A stretch of 64,000 nucleotides of DNA, taken from positions 806,001 through 870,000 of the forward strand of contig NZ_JAZHBO010000002.1 in assembly GCF_036541335.1 (NCBI RefSeq). Direction: 5' to 3'. Made by a program: the position numbers and the translations under genes. Within the stretch, counting starts at the first letter, position 1; each line of letters starts with the position of its first letter. Below the pieces are notes generated by a model, which ran no database searches, was not told where the DNA came from, and saw nothing but the letters and a program-made list of their open reading frames with translations. This DNA comes from Aquilutibacter rugosus. Lineage in GTDB: Bacteria > Pseudomonadota > Gammaproteobacteria > Xanthomonadales > Xanthomonadaceae. Positions 17,866 through 26,159 of this stretch are shown in pieces.

Positions 17866-18306
17866 TTAGATCACCTTGAAGTATGAAGTTTCGGAATGTC
17901 GGTAGCCCAGACGCTGGTAAAGCAGTCCAGCCTGTTTGGGTGATGTGGCGAGGTGCATCATCTGGATGGATGTGCAGCCCTTTTGCTTGCACGCGGGTTC
18001 AACGGCGCGTAGGAGTTCAATGCCGACGCCGTTTGAACGCGCCGATTCCTCCACCCACCACACGATTTCCGTGGCGAAGGTCTGCGATGGAGAGAACAGA
18101 AACGGCGACACCATTAGGCCGACCATGCCTACAGGTTGGCCGTCCTGCTCCGCAATCAGCAGTACGTGGTCCACCAATCCGGCGACCAAATGCGTCATGG
18201 CGGTTTCGTCAAAAGGTGCGAAGTTTGCATAGTCTGTCGTGGCGTAAAACTTTCGTGCCATGTCAACGATTGCCCCAACATCGTCAAGCGTTGCGGCGCG
18301 GATCAT
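17866..18306 (-). CDS. GNAT-family N-acetyltransferase, phage-encoded
   Basis: 146 aa from the ATG at 18306, overlapping the upstream stop by 4 bp. The GNAT fold is clear: MIRAATLDDVGAIVDMARKF, a beta-4 core (FATEIVWWVEESARSNGVGI with the acetyl-CoA loop around RSNGVG), and GLLYQRLGYRHSETSYFKVI at the end. It probably acetylates an amine on a protein or small molecule. It sits inside the structural operon, where other podophages sometimes carry one; its target could be a virion protein or a host factor. Confidence 0.85.
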   Translation of the reverse strand: MIRAATLDDVGAIVDMARKFYATTDYANFAPFDETAMTHLVAGLVDHVLLIAEQDGQPVGMVGLMVSPFLFSPSQTFATEIVWWVEESARSNGVGIELLRAVEPACKQKGCTSIQMMHLATSPKQAGLLYQRLGYRHSETSYFKVI

Positions 18307-19412
18307 GCACGCTCCAATGTAATCACTACGTCGGCATAGGCCGTCGCCCCGGTCGAATCCGTGGCCGTGAAGCGCCACGTCTGTTCGCGGTAGTAGTAAT
18401 GCCCTGAACTGGTGAATCGGTCCGTATTGGCTGACACGAAGCCAATGGTGAAGTCCGTGCCGCCATATGCGTCAATGCGCGACCAGTTTTCGGTGTACGG
18501 CCCCGTGCCCCCGGATACAGCAGTGGTAACGAGCACTTCCGGGGTATCGGGGTTGATGACGTAGGCATTATCGAAAATCGGCGTCAGGGTGACCGTCACG
18601 CCTGCTGCCATCGTGCGCGTCAAGGTGATGTTGACGGTTGCCTGCGCGACCTTGGACGCGGAATCGGTCACCGTGCAGCGCCACCGTTGCGTTGTATTGA
18701 ACGCCGTATCGCCGCTGGGAATATCGAAGGTCGGATTGCTGGCCGTTGCAGACGAGATCTGAAAACTGGTGCCGCCCGCGTCATCCCGCGCCCATGCATA
18801 GGTGAAGGGGCCTGTTCCGCCGTTGACCGTTGCCGTCACCACCACGCTGGGCGCATTGGGCGTTCCCGCATAGGCAATGCTGGCCGTTGCCGGACTGGGG
18901 GCCAGTGACACGCCCATGCCGGGGGATTGGGTCACGGACAGATACCACGTCACGCCGCCGTTGGTGGTTTGCAGGGTCACAAGGTCCACGGAGCCAATCT
19001 GCGGTGTCGGCACATAGGGCACGCCTGAAACGGGGCTCACGTTGGCGGGGAATGCAATCGTCTTACTGCCGCCCCATTGTTCGATCTCAATCGTGAGGGT
19101 TGCTGCCGTGGGAACGTTGGCAAACGACACACCCGTGACATTCTGGGCCAGTGTCAGGCGGTGCTTTTGAAATGCGGCGTTGATGGTGATGCCGCCGCCG
19201 TCGATATCCAATTCCTGTGGCTGATTGGCGGCAGTTTGCACAGCCGTCACGGATTCCTGAATCTCAGCCAGCGTGGGGCCTTGCACGCCCCCCAGCGTGT
19301 TCGCGTTCTCGGTCATGTACCGATACCAGACGGGGTTCATCTTGCCGTCCTTGCCGACCACGGGGACGTGTGCCGGCGGGAGCCAGTCTCGAACCGATTT
19401 CACTTGCTGCAA
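18303..19412 (-). CDS. phage structural protein with Ig-like domains
   Basis: 369 aa. Residues 1-60 (VRDWLPPAHVPVVGKDGKMN, WYRYMTENANTLGG) are a virion-attachment-like start. About 170-270 and 275-369 are two similar Ig-like beta domains (VVVTATVNGGTGPFTYAWAR and VLVTTAVSGGTGPYTENWSR). It takes the place where P22 has the tail needle gene gp26, but I see no coiled-coil needle. Probably a tail-tip or decoration protein that binds the cell surface. Confidence 0.6.
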   Translation of the reverse strand: MQQVKSVRDWLPPAHVPVVGKDGKMNPVWYRYMTENANTLGGVQGPTLAEIQESVTAVQTAANQPQELDIDGGGITINAAFQKHRLTLAQNVTGVSFANVPTAATLTIEIEQWGGSKTIAFPANVSPVSGVPYVPTPQIGSVDLVTLQTTNGGVTWYLSVTQSPGMGVSLAPSPATASIAYAGTPNAPSVVVTATVNGGTGPFTYAWARDDAGGTSFQISSATASNPTFDIPSGDTAFNTTQRWRCTVTDSASKVAQATVNITLTRTMAAGVTVTLTPIFDNAYVINPDTPEVLVTTAVSGGTGPYTENWSRIDAYGGTDFTIGFVSANTDRFTSSGHYYYREQTWRFTATDSTGATAYADVVITLERA

Positions 19413-20794
19413 ACCTCGGCTTGAAAGGTGACTTCACGGAGACAGATCGGAACCGCTGCCGTGGTGCGGATGCGGTAATCGCGGGAGCGGGCCGTACCCA
19501 GCCGCCACCAGACAATGCGCGACAGGTATTCGCCGATCTTGCCCAGGGAGCGCGAATGCTCCGAGCTCCACGTGCGCCCGCCGTCATTGCTCCAGGACAG
19601 CCAGACCTGGGGATCGGTCCAGTCGCTGGGCTGCACCCCGTCCAGGCCGATGCCGTTTTCGGCCAGCAGCTCCAGACGATGGTGCACCATGCGGCGGTTT
19701 TCGGCATCGAATTGCCGCCACGTGCGTTCGCGGTAGATTTGCTCCGAGCCGTCTAGGTAGTGCGTCATGTCCAGCGCGTACAGGCGGCCATCTTCCCAGT
19801 CGCCGACAATGTGCTGCCCGGCGAACAGCGCGTGATGCTCCGCACGGTCGCGCTTGAGAGCGCCCGTAAACGGGTCACGGTAGGCGCGTTGGTGCCATGC
19901 TTGGGTGTTGATGTCGTACGCCCACGTTGCTTCGTCAAAGTTGAAGCAGACGAAATGATGGCCGTCTTGCTGATAGGTGTACGCCGTGCACGATTCTGGA
20001 TTTGCATAGCCGCCAATTGCCAGCTCGATCGCGTGAGTTGAAATGCGGACGGGCGTGTAGCCGTCGGCGCGGTACACCACGCCCTGCCCCTTGTCGTTGC
20101 GCCCCAGCCAAAACACGGAGTTGTCCTGCTTGACGGCAGACTTCGGGGCCAGAATGCCTTGCTCGATGAACGTCGTTCGCGTGAACGGCAGATCGGGATC
20201 GGTGCCGACCTGAGCAACCTCAATCGTGGATTCGCCCATCAGCCACAGTTCGCGGTGATCGGCCAGCGTGGACAGGATCTTGTCGGGACTGCCCTCGGCG
20301 GATGCAAAGGCCAGCGCGTCGATGTTGCCGAAGTTCGCCACGCTGGTCCAGACGTAAGTGCCGTTGTCGGCTGCCGCGACGCCGTAGTTGTCGATAAACG
20401 TCACGTCACAGGTCGCGGGAGCCAGCGCCGTGGTGGAGACCGTACCGGTTGGCAGGTCAATCACGGTCCAGCCATCGGGGTGCGCAATCACGACCTGCGA
20501 GTTATTGAACGCCATGCCGACTGCGCCGCTGTTGCTGGGCAAGGTGGCCAGCGTCGTGGCAGCAAAGGCCGCCGTAAGCCGCACCACGGCATTGCCTGCC
20601 ACGCAGTACAGGTGCGGACCCACGGCCAGCAGGCCGCGAATCGGGCCGCCTAAAGTCGCCAGCAGGCGCTTACCGGGCGTGCCGTAGAACGCGCCACCCG
20701 TCTCCGACACTTCGGGATACAGGTTCACGCACGTCTGCGATGCCAGCGGCAAGCTGCGGACCGCATACGCTTGGCCGAGAAAGTTCGATTTCAC
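19400..20794 (-). CDS. packaged DNA stabilisation protein, P22 gp10-like
   Basis: 464 aa using the GTG at 20794, which overlaps the upstream TGA (GTGA). It starts MKSNFLGQAYAVRSLPLASQ, then CVNLYPEVSETG, a signature of tail-hub gp10 proteins; P22 gp10 is of similar length. The rest is repeated beta-propeller-like strands (LYCVAGNAVVRL, VVIAHPDGWTVIDLPTG). It plugs the portal with gp4 to keep the genome inside and holds the tailspikes. It overlaps the next gene by 13 bp. Confidence 0.85.
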   Translation of the reverse strand: MKSNFLGQAYAVRSLPLASQTCVNLYPEVSETGGAFYGTPGKRLLATLGGPIRGLLAVGPHLYCVAGNAVVRLTAAFAATTLATLPSNSGAVGMAFNNSQVVIAHPDGWTVIDLPTGTVSTTALAPATCDVTFIDNYGVAAADNGTYVWTSVANFGNIDALAFASAEGSPDKILSTLADHRELWLMGESTIEVAQVGTDPDLPFTRTTFIEQGILAPKSAVKQDNSVFWLGRNDKGQGVVYRADGYTPVRISTHAIELAIGGYANPESCTAYTYQQDGHHFVCFNFDEATWAYDINTQAWHQRAYRDPFTGALKRDRAEHHALFAGQHIVGDWEDGRLYALDMTHYLDGSEQIYRERTWRQFDAENRRMVHHRLELLAENGIGLDGVQPSDWTDPQVWLSWSNDGGRTWSSEHSRSLGKIGEYLSRIVWWRLGTARSRDYRIRTTAAVPICLREVTFQAEVCSK

Positions 20795-21354
20795 CGTGAG
20801 CGAATCCGTAGCGGGGTGCCATTCGTAACGGCCAGCCGCTCCATGCGCTTGGCCTGCTGCAATTGCGTGGCGTAGGCTGCCGTCCACACGTCCAGTTGCG
20901 GCAAGCCCATGTGCATGGCGGCGGACAGCACGGTGGCGTACAGGTACAGCTCACGGTGACGCATGAATGTGGGATGCAAGACGGTGATTAGGTCTGCGGG
21001 CCGCGCATAGTAGGTGATTGAGACAGGCCCCGTACCGCTCACCAACAAATTGTTGCCCAGTTGGGTGCAGAACTTTTCGGACTCGTTCAGGCGCTCATGG
21101 CCGACAAACTCAAGCCGCCGTCCGTCCTGATGGATCACGCACAGTTCGAGCAGGTCGTCGGGCAGTCCGATTTGTCCGTTAATGGGCGTGGCGGCGAAGC
21201 CTTGCATCATCAAGCTGGAACGAAAATCGGACACCACGCGCGACTCACCCATGCGGATGAACTCATCCAGCGCGGCCACGCTCAAGGAACTGGCAGCCGT
21301 GTCGTCGCCATCAATCAGGCGAAGCACGGAAGATCGGAACTCGGTATAGGTCAC
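20791..21354 (-). CDS. tail accessory factor, P22 gp4-like
   Basis: About 187 aa from the GTG at 21354 (GTGA overlap with the previous stop); an earlier ATG at 21369 is possible. Helical, with LDEFIRMGESRVVSDFRSSL, LPDDLLELCVIHQDGRR and VSITYYARPADL, the pattern of phage tail accessory factor gp4 that extends the portal and recruits gp10. The P22 protein also has peptidoglycan hydrolase activity; whether this one does cannot be seen. Confidence 0.75.
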   Translation of the reverse strand: MTYTEFRSSVLRLIDGDDTAASSLSVAALDEFIRMGESRVVSDFRSSLMMQGFAATPINGQIGLPDDLLELCVIHQDGRRLEFVGHERLNESEKFCTQLGNNLLVSGTGPVSITYYARPADLITVLHPTFMRHRELYLYATVLSAAMHMGLPQLDVWTAAYATQLQQAKRMERLAVTNGTPLRIRSR

Positions 21355-21653
21355 AGCTTGCCCTGCCAAATGCGGAATGCCGCGTTATCGGGATCTTCGA
21401 TGAAGCGATTGGTCAGTTCGGGGTTGCGCATGAAGTCACCCCAGGACACGCCGTGCCTGTCGCACCACGCGATGATGACCCAGCCCGGTGCGCTCATGCA
21501 CCATTTGTCGTCCTTGCCTTCGCCCGCGCCAATGGAGCGCAGGTCGGCACAGTGGTTTTTCACCAAATCAATGTCAGATCGCTTGGCTTCGTGAAAAATC
21601 ACTTCCTTACCATCGACGGTTTCGGCGTATGAAGTGGTCAGTGGATTGCTCAT
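21351..21653 (-). CDS. conserved phage protein of unknown function
   Basis: 100 aa from the ATG at 21653. It has EVIFHEAKRSDIDLVKNHCA, then SAPGWVIIAWCDRHGVSWGDF, with several Trp and Cys. No known family recognised. It sits between the coat and gp4 genes, so it may be a virion or assembly factor. A terminator precedes it, so its expression may depend on antitermination. Confidence 0.6.
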   Translation of the reverse strand: MSNPLTTSYAETVDGKEVIFHEAKRSDIDLVKNHCADLRSIGAGEGKDDKWCMSAPGWVIIAWCDRHGVSWGDFMRNPELTNRFIEDPDNAAFRIWQGKL

Positions 21654-21662
21654 GGTTTCCCC

Positions 21663-21695
21663 AAAAAGAAAGGGAGCCACCCGAAGGTGACTCCC
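21663..21695 (-). terminator. terminator after the major capsid gene
   Basis: On the minus strand GGGAGTCACC/GGTGGCTCCC (tetraloop TTCG) is followed by TTTCTTTTT. A terminator here would set coat protein expression above that of the tail genes. Confidence 0.85.
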
Positions 21696-21718
21696 AATCT
21701 TTAGACAGCAGACTACGG

Positions 21719-22687
21719 TTACGAACCGCTGACGGTGATGTCGCGGATCGCGTACAGCGGACGCTCATCGCGCACGCGCAGCGAGACTTCGGTGCGGACT
21801 TGCCAGTTTTCGGCATCGCCCACGGTGGCCAGCTGCTCACGCTCGAAGCCACGCAGCTGGGCCAGTTCCAGCTTGTCGTAGTCGAGAATGTACAGGGTGT
21901 CGTTCAGGCCAACGGCAGCGGTTGCCATGACGCGGTTCGGCACCACCTTGGTCACGCCGAAGTCGGAACGGTAGAAGTCAAACGCGGCATTGAGCACCGC
22001 AGCTTGCTTGCTGCCGACTTCGTTGGTGCGCTGCACGTTGCCCGTAAAGGTCGAAATCTTGACCTTGTGAGCAGGCGAGCACATCACGACCGAACCCGAA
22101 CCGCCGTTGACGTAGGCCGATTGGATGCCGTCTTTCAGCATGGTTTCGGTCAGTGCCACGTCGGTGCCGGAAATCGGCGCGGTGTTGGTGGTCGGATCGG
22201 GCGATGCACCCGTTGCGCCGAACACATCGTTGGTGATGAAGCCGTACAGACCGCGCAGTCGGCCAGCAACGGCGGAAGTGCCGGTGACGGTGGCACCCGA
22301 GGAAATGCAGGCGGCTTCGATGTCACGCTTGATTTCCACCATTTTCTTCGCGCACAGGCGCTTGGCTTCATCCTTGCGGCCGTACTTATCGACGGCTTGC
22401 GCGGTGTTGGAAACCGAAACGGTGTCTTGGAAGATCTGGGTGCGGTTGTTCAGCAGACCCGGCTGGGTTTGCGCCGAGTAGCTGGCATCCGCGCCTTCGA
22501 TGGCGGCATTTGCGGCGTTCGGTGCGCGGTAGGTATCACGCTGCCATTCAAAGAAGACATTGTGAATCTTGCCACGGCCGATAGCCGAGACCAGCGGGGA
22601 ATCATCCGGGGAGAAGTTGTAGATCTTGTCTTCAACGTCCACAGGGAGCTTGATGACCGAACCGGTCAGGAGGGAGTTTGCGGGCAT
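21719..22687 (-). CDS. major capsid protein, DUF5309 (SU10) type
   Basis: 322 aa. It begins MPANSLLTGSVIKLPVDVED, then NFSPDDSPLVSAIGRG, VFFEWQRDTYR and SYSAQTQPGLLNNRTQIFQD, the DUF5309/SU10 coat pattern of the HK97 fold. The end, ENWQVRTEVSLRVRDERPLY, is the usual C-terminal strand. It forms the icosahedral shell. P22 itself has a different, 430-aa coat with an inserted domain, so the head here is a hybrid with P22-style tail genes. A scaffold gene lies immediately upstream. Confidence 0.85.
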   Translation of the reverse strand: MPANSLLTGSVIKLPVDVEDKIYNFSPDDSPLVSAIGRGKIHNVFFEWQRDTYRAPNAANAAIEGADASYSAQTQPGLLNNRTQIFQDTVSVSNTAQAVDKYGRKDEAKRLCAKKMVEIKRDIEAACISSGATVTGTSAVAGRLRGLYGFITNDVFGATGASPDPTTNTAPISGTDVALTETMLKDGIQSAYVNGGSGSVVMCSPAHKVKISTFTGNVQRTNEVGSKQAAVLNAAFDFYRSDFGVTKVVPNRVMATAAVGLNDTLYILDYDKLELAQLRGFEREQLATVGDAENWQVRTEVSLRVRDERPLYAIRDITVSGS

Positions 22688-22699
22688 AACAGTGGTTCC

Positions 22700-23623
22700 T
22701 TAATCTAAAAGGTTTGCAAGGTTGTGGATGGTCGGTTTCGCGCTGAAGGCCTTTTCCGCATTGGCGCGGCGCAGGGCTTCGGGCTGCCGGCCCGGTGCCG
22801 CCTTGGGTTTGGCGACTTTGGCAATGGTTTTCGTGGGCTTGATGTTGGCTTTCGTGGCCTGCAACGTGTCGTAGGCCTTGGCCTTGGCCAGCAGCTTCCA
22901 AAAACCTGCCGTGACGTATGGTGCGTCCACTTCGTGCGGTGCCAGTCCGTTATTGGCGGCGTACTGCGCGAGGTCTTCGGCCATTGCGTCATTCCAGCCT
23001 TCCAAGCTGCCTTTCAAATCGGCTTCCGCTGCCACGCCCCGACGCTGCAAGGTCTCTTGGCGTTCCCGCTGAGCCTGCTGCGTGAGTTGTTGGTGCATCT
23101 GCGCGATACTGCCGAGCTGGGCTTGTCGTGCTTCGTGCTGCGCTTTGAGCTCCAGGTAATAACCGGAGTTCTCATAGGCGAGAGACGGATCGGGCGCTTC
23201 CCCAAGCGATGCCTGGGCGAATTGGTAGGCGGCCTGCAATGCTTGGCTGGCCTCCTCCACGCGCGATTCGTAGTGTTGACGCTGATTGCTGACCTGCGTT
23301 CGCTCGGTATCGAATGCCTTGCGTTCTTCGGCCAGTGCCATCGTCTTTTGGGTGTAGTCAAAGCCCTTTTGGGCCAGCTCCTTGAGCTCGGACTGCTTCA
23401 GGTTGACCACCTTGCCGTTGTGTTCAATCTCAACGGTGGGATCGTCCTGCTCGTCCTCGTCCTCGTCCTCGGGGCTTTCCTCGTCTTCGGATTCCTCGGC
23501 CTCGCTGTCCTCGGTCTCCGTCACTTCCTCGTCTTCGAGTACCTCTTCTTCGGATTCTTCCGAATCCAGCGCCAGAATGTCATCGAGGGTTTCGCTTGGC
23601 TGGGTTAACTCGTCACCAAACAT
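22700..23623 (-). CDS. phage scaffolding protein
   Basis: 307 aa. Residues 20-65 are almost entirely Glu/Asp, followed by a long coiled coil (about 75-215, rich in Q, E, A and R) and a basic, Lys/Pro-rich C-terminal tail (about 255-300) that could bind the coat. This charge layout and the position just before the coat gene are typical of head scaffolds, which direct procapsid assembly and then leave. Sequence identity to P22 gp8 is not obvious. Confidence 0.75.
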   Translation of the reverse strand: MFGDELTQPSETLDDILALDSEESEEEVLEDEEVTETEDSEAEESEDEESPEDEDEDEQDDPTVEIEHNGKVVNLKQSELKELAQKGFDYTQKTMALAEERKAFDTERTQVSNQRQHYESRVEEASQALQAAYQFAQASLGEAPDPSLAYENSGYYLELKAQHEARQAQLGSIAQMHQQLTQQAQRERQETLQRRGVAAEADLKGSLEGWNDAMAEDLAQYAANNGLAPHEVDAPYVTAGFWKLLAKAKAYDTLQATKANIKPTKTIAKVAKPKAAPGRQPEALRRANAEKAFSAKPTIHNLANLLD

Positions 23624-23641
23624 GGGTTTTCCTTGTGGTTG

Positions 23642-23800
23642 TTAAAGGGGGTGTCGCACTCCGTCACTGGTCACAGCGACGTTTTCGGGACCCTTGCGCA
23701 CCTTGGCGCTGCCATAGATTCCGGCCACCAGTTGCGGTGCGCCGTGCAGATCGGTCAGGACCAAGCACAGGGGATTGTTCGGGGTTTCGATGGACTTCAC
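23642..23800 (-). CDS. small phage protein of unknown function
   Basis: 52 aa (MKSIETPNNPLCLVLTDLHG...). I chose the GTG at 23800 because it overlaps the upstream TGA as GTGA, as at many junctions in this phage. A longer reading from 23953 would run 150 bp inside the previous gene in another frame. No domain is recognised. It lies between the portal and scaffold genes. Confidence 0.5.
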   Translation of the reverse strand: MKSIETPNNPLCLVLTDLHGAPQLVAGIYGSAKVRKGPENVAVTSDGVRHPL

Positions 23801-24051
23801 GACAGCTTCAACATCCGCCCAAGTGCGCTTTGCCGCTTGAGCTCCACCTTGCCGTTGTTCATCGCCTGCGTGAGCAGCGTTTGCAGGCGCTTTGTCGCTT
23901 GCATTAGCTGCCACAGCTCGTTTCGTTTCGCTTCGTTTGGCTCGCGTTGCCATTCGTTGAATACCTCGGTGTTGATTTGTGCAAAGGCGTCCTGAAACAC
24001 CTCGTTTTTCAGGACGGCTTCGGCCAGTTGTCCGCGCTCAATGTCGTTCAC
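23797..24051 (-). CDS. small phage protein, helical
   Basis: 84 aa. It begins MNDIERGQLAEAVLKNEVFQ, an amphipathic helical pattern (EVFNEWQREPNEAKRNELWQ, LMQATKRLQTLL). It overlaps the portal stop by 4 bp. I recall similar 80-90-aa proteins beside podoviral portal genes but know no function. Possibly an assembly chaperone. Confidence 0.6.
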   Translation of the reverse strand: MNDIERGQLAEAVLKNEVFQDAFAQINTEVFNEWQREPNEAKRNELWQLMQATKRLQTLLTQAMNNGKVELKRQSALGRMLKLS

Positions 24052-26159
24052 AGCGCGTCATCGCCCAAAGAAAAACCGCCTTGCGGCGGCTCGGGCTGTT
24101 CCATTGGTTCCATTTGAAGCGCATCAGGCTCAGGCGGCATTTCAAGCTGCGGCGGCTGGGCCAGCTGCATGACAATCTCGGTCAGCATCTCCACCTGCTG
24201 AGCCAGTTGCGCAATGGCTTCGGGCTGCTCGACCTGCGCATCGGCACGCGCCGAATCCGCAAAGCCCAGTTGCAGGCGCTGTTCGGCCTCGTACTGCTTG
24301 CCCGCCAGTTCCTGCTTCTTGAGTTCCAGCTCCGCCGCCTTGAGTTGCAAATCGCCTTGTTTGCTTTCGTTTTGCGCCTTGAGCTGCTGGTTTTCCTGCT
24401 GCATTTGTTGCAATTGCTGCTGCATTTCCTGCATTTGCTCGGGACGCGGCGCATTCTGCGGCTTCATGTCCACGAACCGTTCGGGCTGCTTGAACTCATT
24501 GGCTTCGACCAGCAGCTTGATCGTTTCGGCAATCTGTTCGGGGCGCACGATGCCCGTCGGAACGCCAGCCTTGAGCTGCGCTTCCAGCAGGGCCATCGCG
24601 CGTTGCATGGTCTGTTCCTTGGTGCCGGTTCCAAGGCCAACGCGAATCTTGACGTTGAACTGGTCCTTGAACTCGGACGGATTGATCGCCACCCAATCGC
24701 CCGACAGTTCGATCATTTCCTCGCGGTCCTGATGCGCCACTGCCAGTTTCAGGAACTTGGCGAATGCCTTGCGCACGCCGACCGCGAAATTGCGGGCGAT
24801 CAGTTCCATGCGCATGTCGGCCTTTTGCGTGACAATCGAAATGCCCGTGGCCGTTTTGTTAAGAGCGGACGCATCCATGCCCTGCGAATAGCGCGTAAAG
24901 CCCGTGCGGTTTTCCTTCCAGTTTTCGATCCATTCGCTGAACTGGTACGCAGGCGCAGCCAATGACGGCTGCACGATCTGCGCGATGGCGTCGGACATGG
25001 GACCCGAACCGCGCACGATACCGCCGGGGCGTGATTCGATCAGGTCCTCGATCTGCACGTCGGCGTTTTGGTTGACGTAGGTGCGCTGATTGACGGTCAG
25101 GTACAGGTTATCCTGCAGCACGCGGATGGTATCGGTTCGCAGCTTCTGCGGCAGGATTGCCAAGTCGGCCGGGCAATCACCGAAGAAAGCGTGTGGACGC
25201 GGGATCGGACAGATCCACACGAACGGATGGTCATCCACCTGCTCGATGCTCGGCTTGCCGTCACGGATGGCCAGCTGGCCCGCAATGGTTTCGACTTTCA
25301 GCCATTCCGCCACGCCGTCACCGTCACGGTCCAGTTTAATGTAGGTCTCCGCCACTTCCACGGGACGGTGCGATTCGTGCATCTCGCCCGATGCCTGCAT
25401 GGCTTCGCCCAGTTCGCCATAGTCATCGCGGAATCCGTCAAACGACACGTCCGACAGGTCGAAGCCGTCTTGCTCCAGCTCGAAGCGGCGGCGCTGATAG
25501 ACGTGCGCCATTGCCGCAGGCTCACCGCCCCACTGGGCGTTGATGTCCACGCGCATTTCGGCAGGTGGCACTGCGGCGGCCTTGATGCACACGTATCTCC
25601 CGTCTTTGGTTAGCGTGACCGACAGGGTGCCGTCGTCATACTGAGCGGCGTCCTGCGCTTCCCAGCCATCCTCCAGCATCATCGCCACCTGGTCCTGCGT
25701 GACACCATCCAAGGTGCGGCGCTCGTCTTCTGATTCCTCTTCCGCCCAGATCTTCAGGAAGCCCACCTTTTGCAGCAGCGCATCCTTGAACCAGTCGTAC
25801 AGGATTTCCTGCCCGTCATTGCGGGTGTAGAACAGCCAGTTGACGTATTCGGTTGCCAGTTTTGCCAGCGGTGCGGACTCGGGGCGGCGGGCTTCGAACT
25901 CAACCGCGTTATCGGAGCTGACGAACAGGCGGATCAGCTGCGGGAGCATCCACTCCACGGTGTCGGCCACGTCCGTGGCCACGAAGTCGCTGCGGTCAGC
26001 AATGTCCGGCGGTGCCAACTCACCGACGGGTTCGGCATTGTAGAAGCGCAGGTTGCGCTCCCGCAGTGTGTCAATGTCGTCGCCAGGGGAGCCCAGTGCC
26101 GTGTCAAGGAAGCTGCGAACCGCGCCCTCAATTGCCAGATCGTCCAGTTTGTCGGTCAT
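24048..26159 (-). CDS. phage portal protein, P22-like
   Basis: 703 aa, close to the 725 of P22 gp1. The N-terminal part has FVATDVADTVEWMLPQLIRL, then LATEYVNWLFYTRNDGQEIL. The core has HPFVWICPIPRPHAFFGDCP and GIVRGSGPMSDAIAQIVQPS, with TRYSQGMDASALNKTATGIS (the portal clip/wing region). The end is Gln-rich coiled coil (about 560-660), matching the barrel of podoviral portals. Twelve copies form the DNA entry ring at one vertex. The start follows the terminase stop with no gap. Confidence 0.9.
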   Translation of the reverse strand: MTDKLDDLAIEGAVRSFLDTALGSPGDDIDTLRERNLRFYNAEPVGELAPPDIADRSDFVATDVADTVEWMLPQLIRLFVSSDNAVEFEARRPESAPLAKLATEYVNWLFYTRNDGQEILYDWFKDALLQKVGFLKIWAEEESEDERRTLDGVTQDQVAMMLEDGWEAQDAAQYDDGTLSVTLTKDGRYVCIKAAAVPPAEMRVDINAQWGGEPAAMAHVYQRRRFELEQDGFDLSDVSFDGFRDDYGELGEAMQASGEMHESHRPVEVAETYIKLDRDGDGVAEWLKVETIAGQLAIRDGKPSIEQVDDHPFVWICPIPRPHAFFGDCPADLAILPQKLRTDTIRVLQDNLYLTVNQRTYVNQNADVQIEDLIESRPGGIVRGSGPMSDAIAQIVQPSLAAPAYQFSEWIENWKENRTGFTRYSQGMDASALNKTATGISIVTQKADMRMELIARNFAVGVRKAFAKFLKLAVAHQDREEMIELSGDWVAINPSEFKDQFNVKIRVGLGTGTKEQTMQRAMALLEAQLKAGVPTGIVRPEQIAETIKLLVEANEFKQPERFVDMKPQNAPRPEQMQEMQQQLQQMQQENQQLKAQNESKQGDLQLKAAELELKKQELAGKQYEAEQRLQLGFADSARADAQVEQPEAIAQLAQQVEMLTEIVMQLAQPPQLEMPPEPDALQMEPMEQPEPPQGGFSLGDDAL

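Noticed and set aside
21488..22708. 406-codon plus-strand open frame
   Set aside because: Antisense to the capsid gene, no ribosome site, no protein-like motifs.
22724..23608. 294-codon plus-strand open frame rich in Leu and Phe, resembling a membrane protein
   Set aside because: It is the mirror of the Glu/Lys/Gln-rich scaffold gene; reverse-complemented acidic codons give hydrophobic ones.
23642..23953. Longer 103-aa reading of the gene after the portal-adjacent protein
   Set aside because: The first half overlaps another gene in a different frame and is low-complexity; the GTGA start at 23800 fits the phage's junction pattern.
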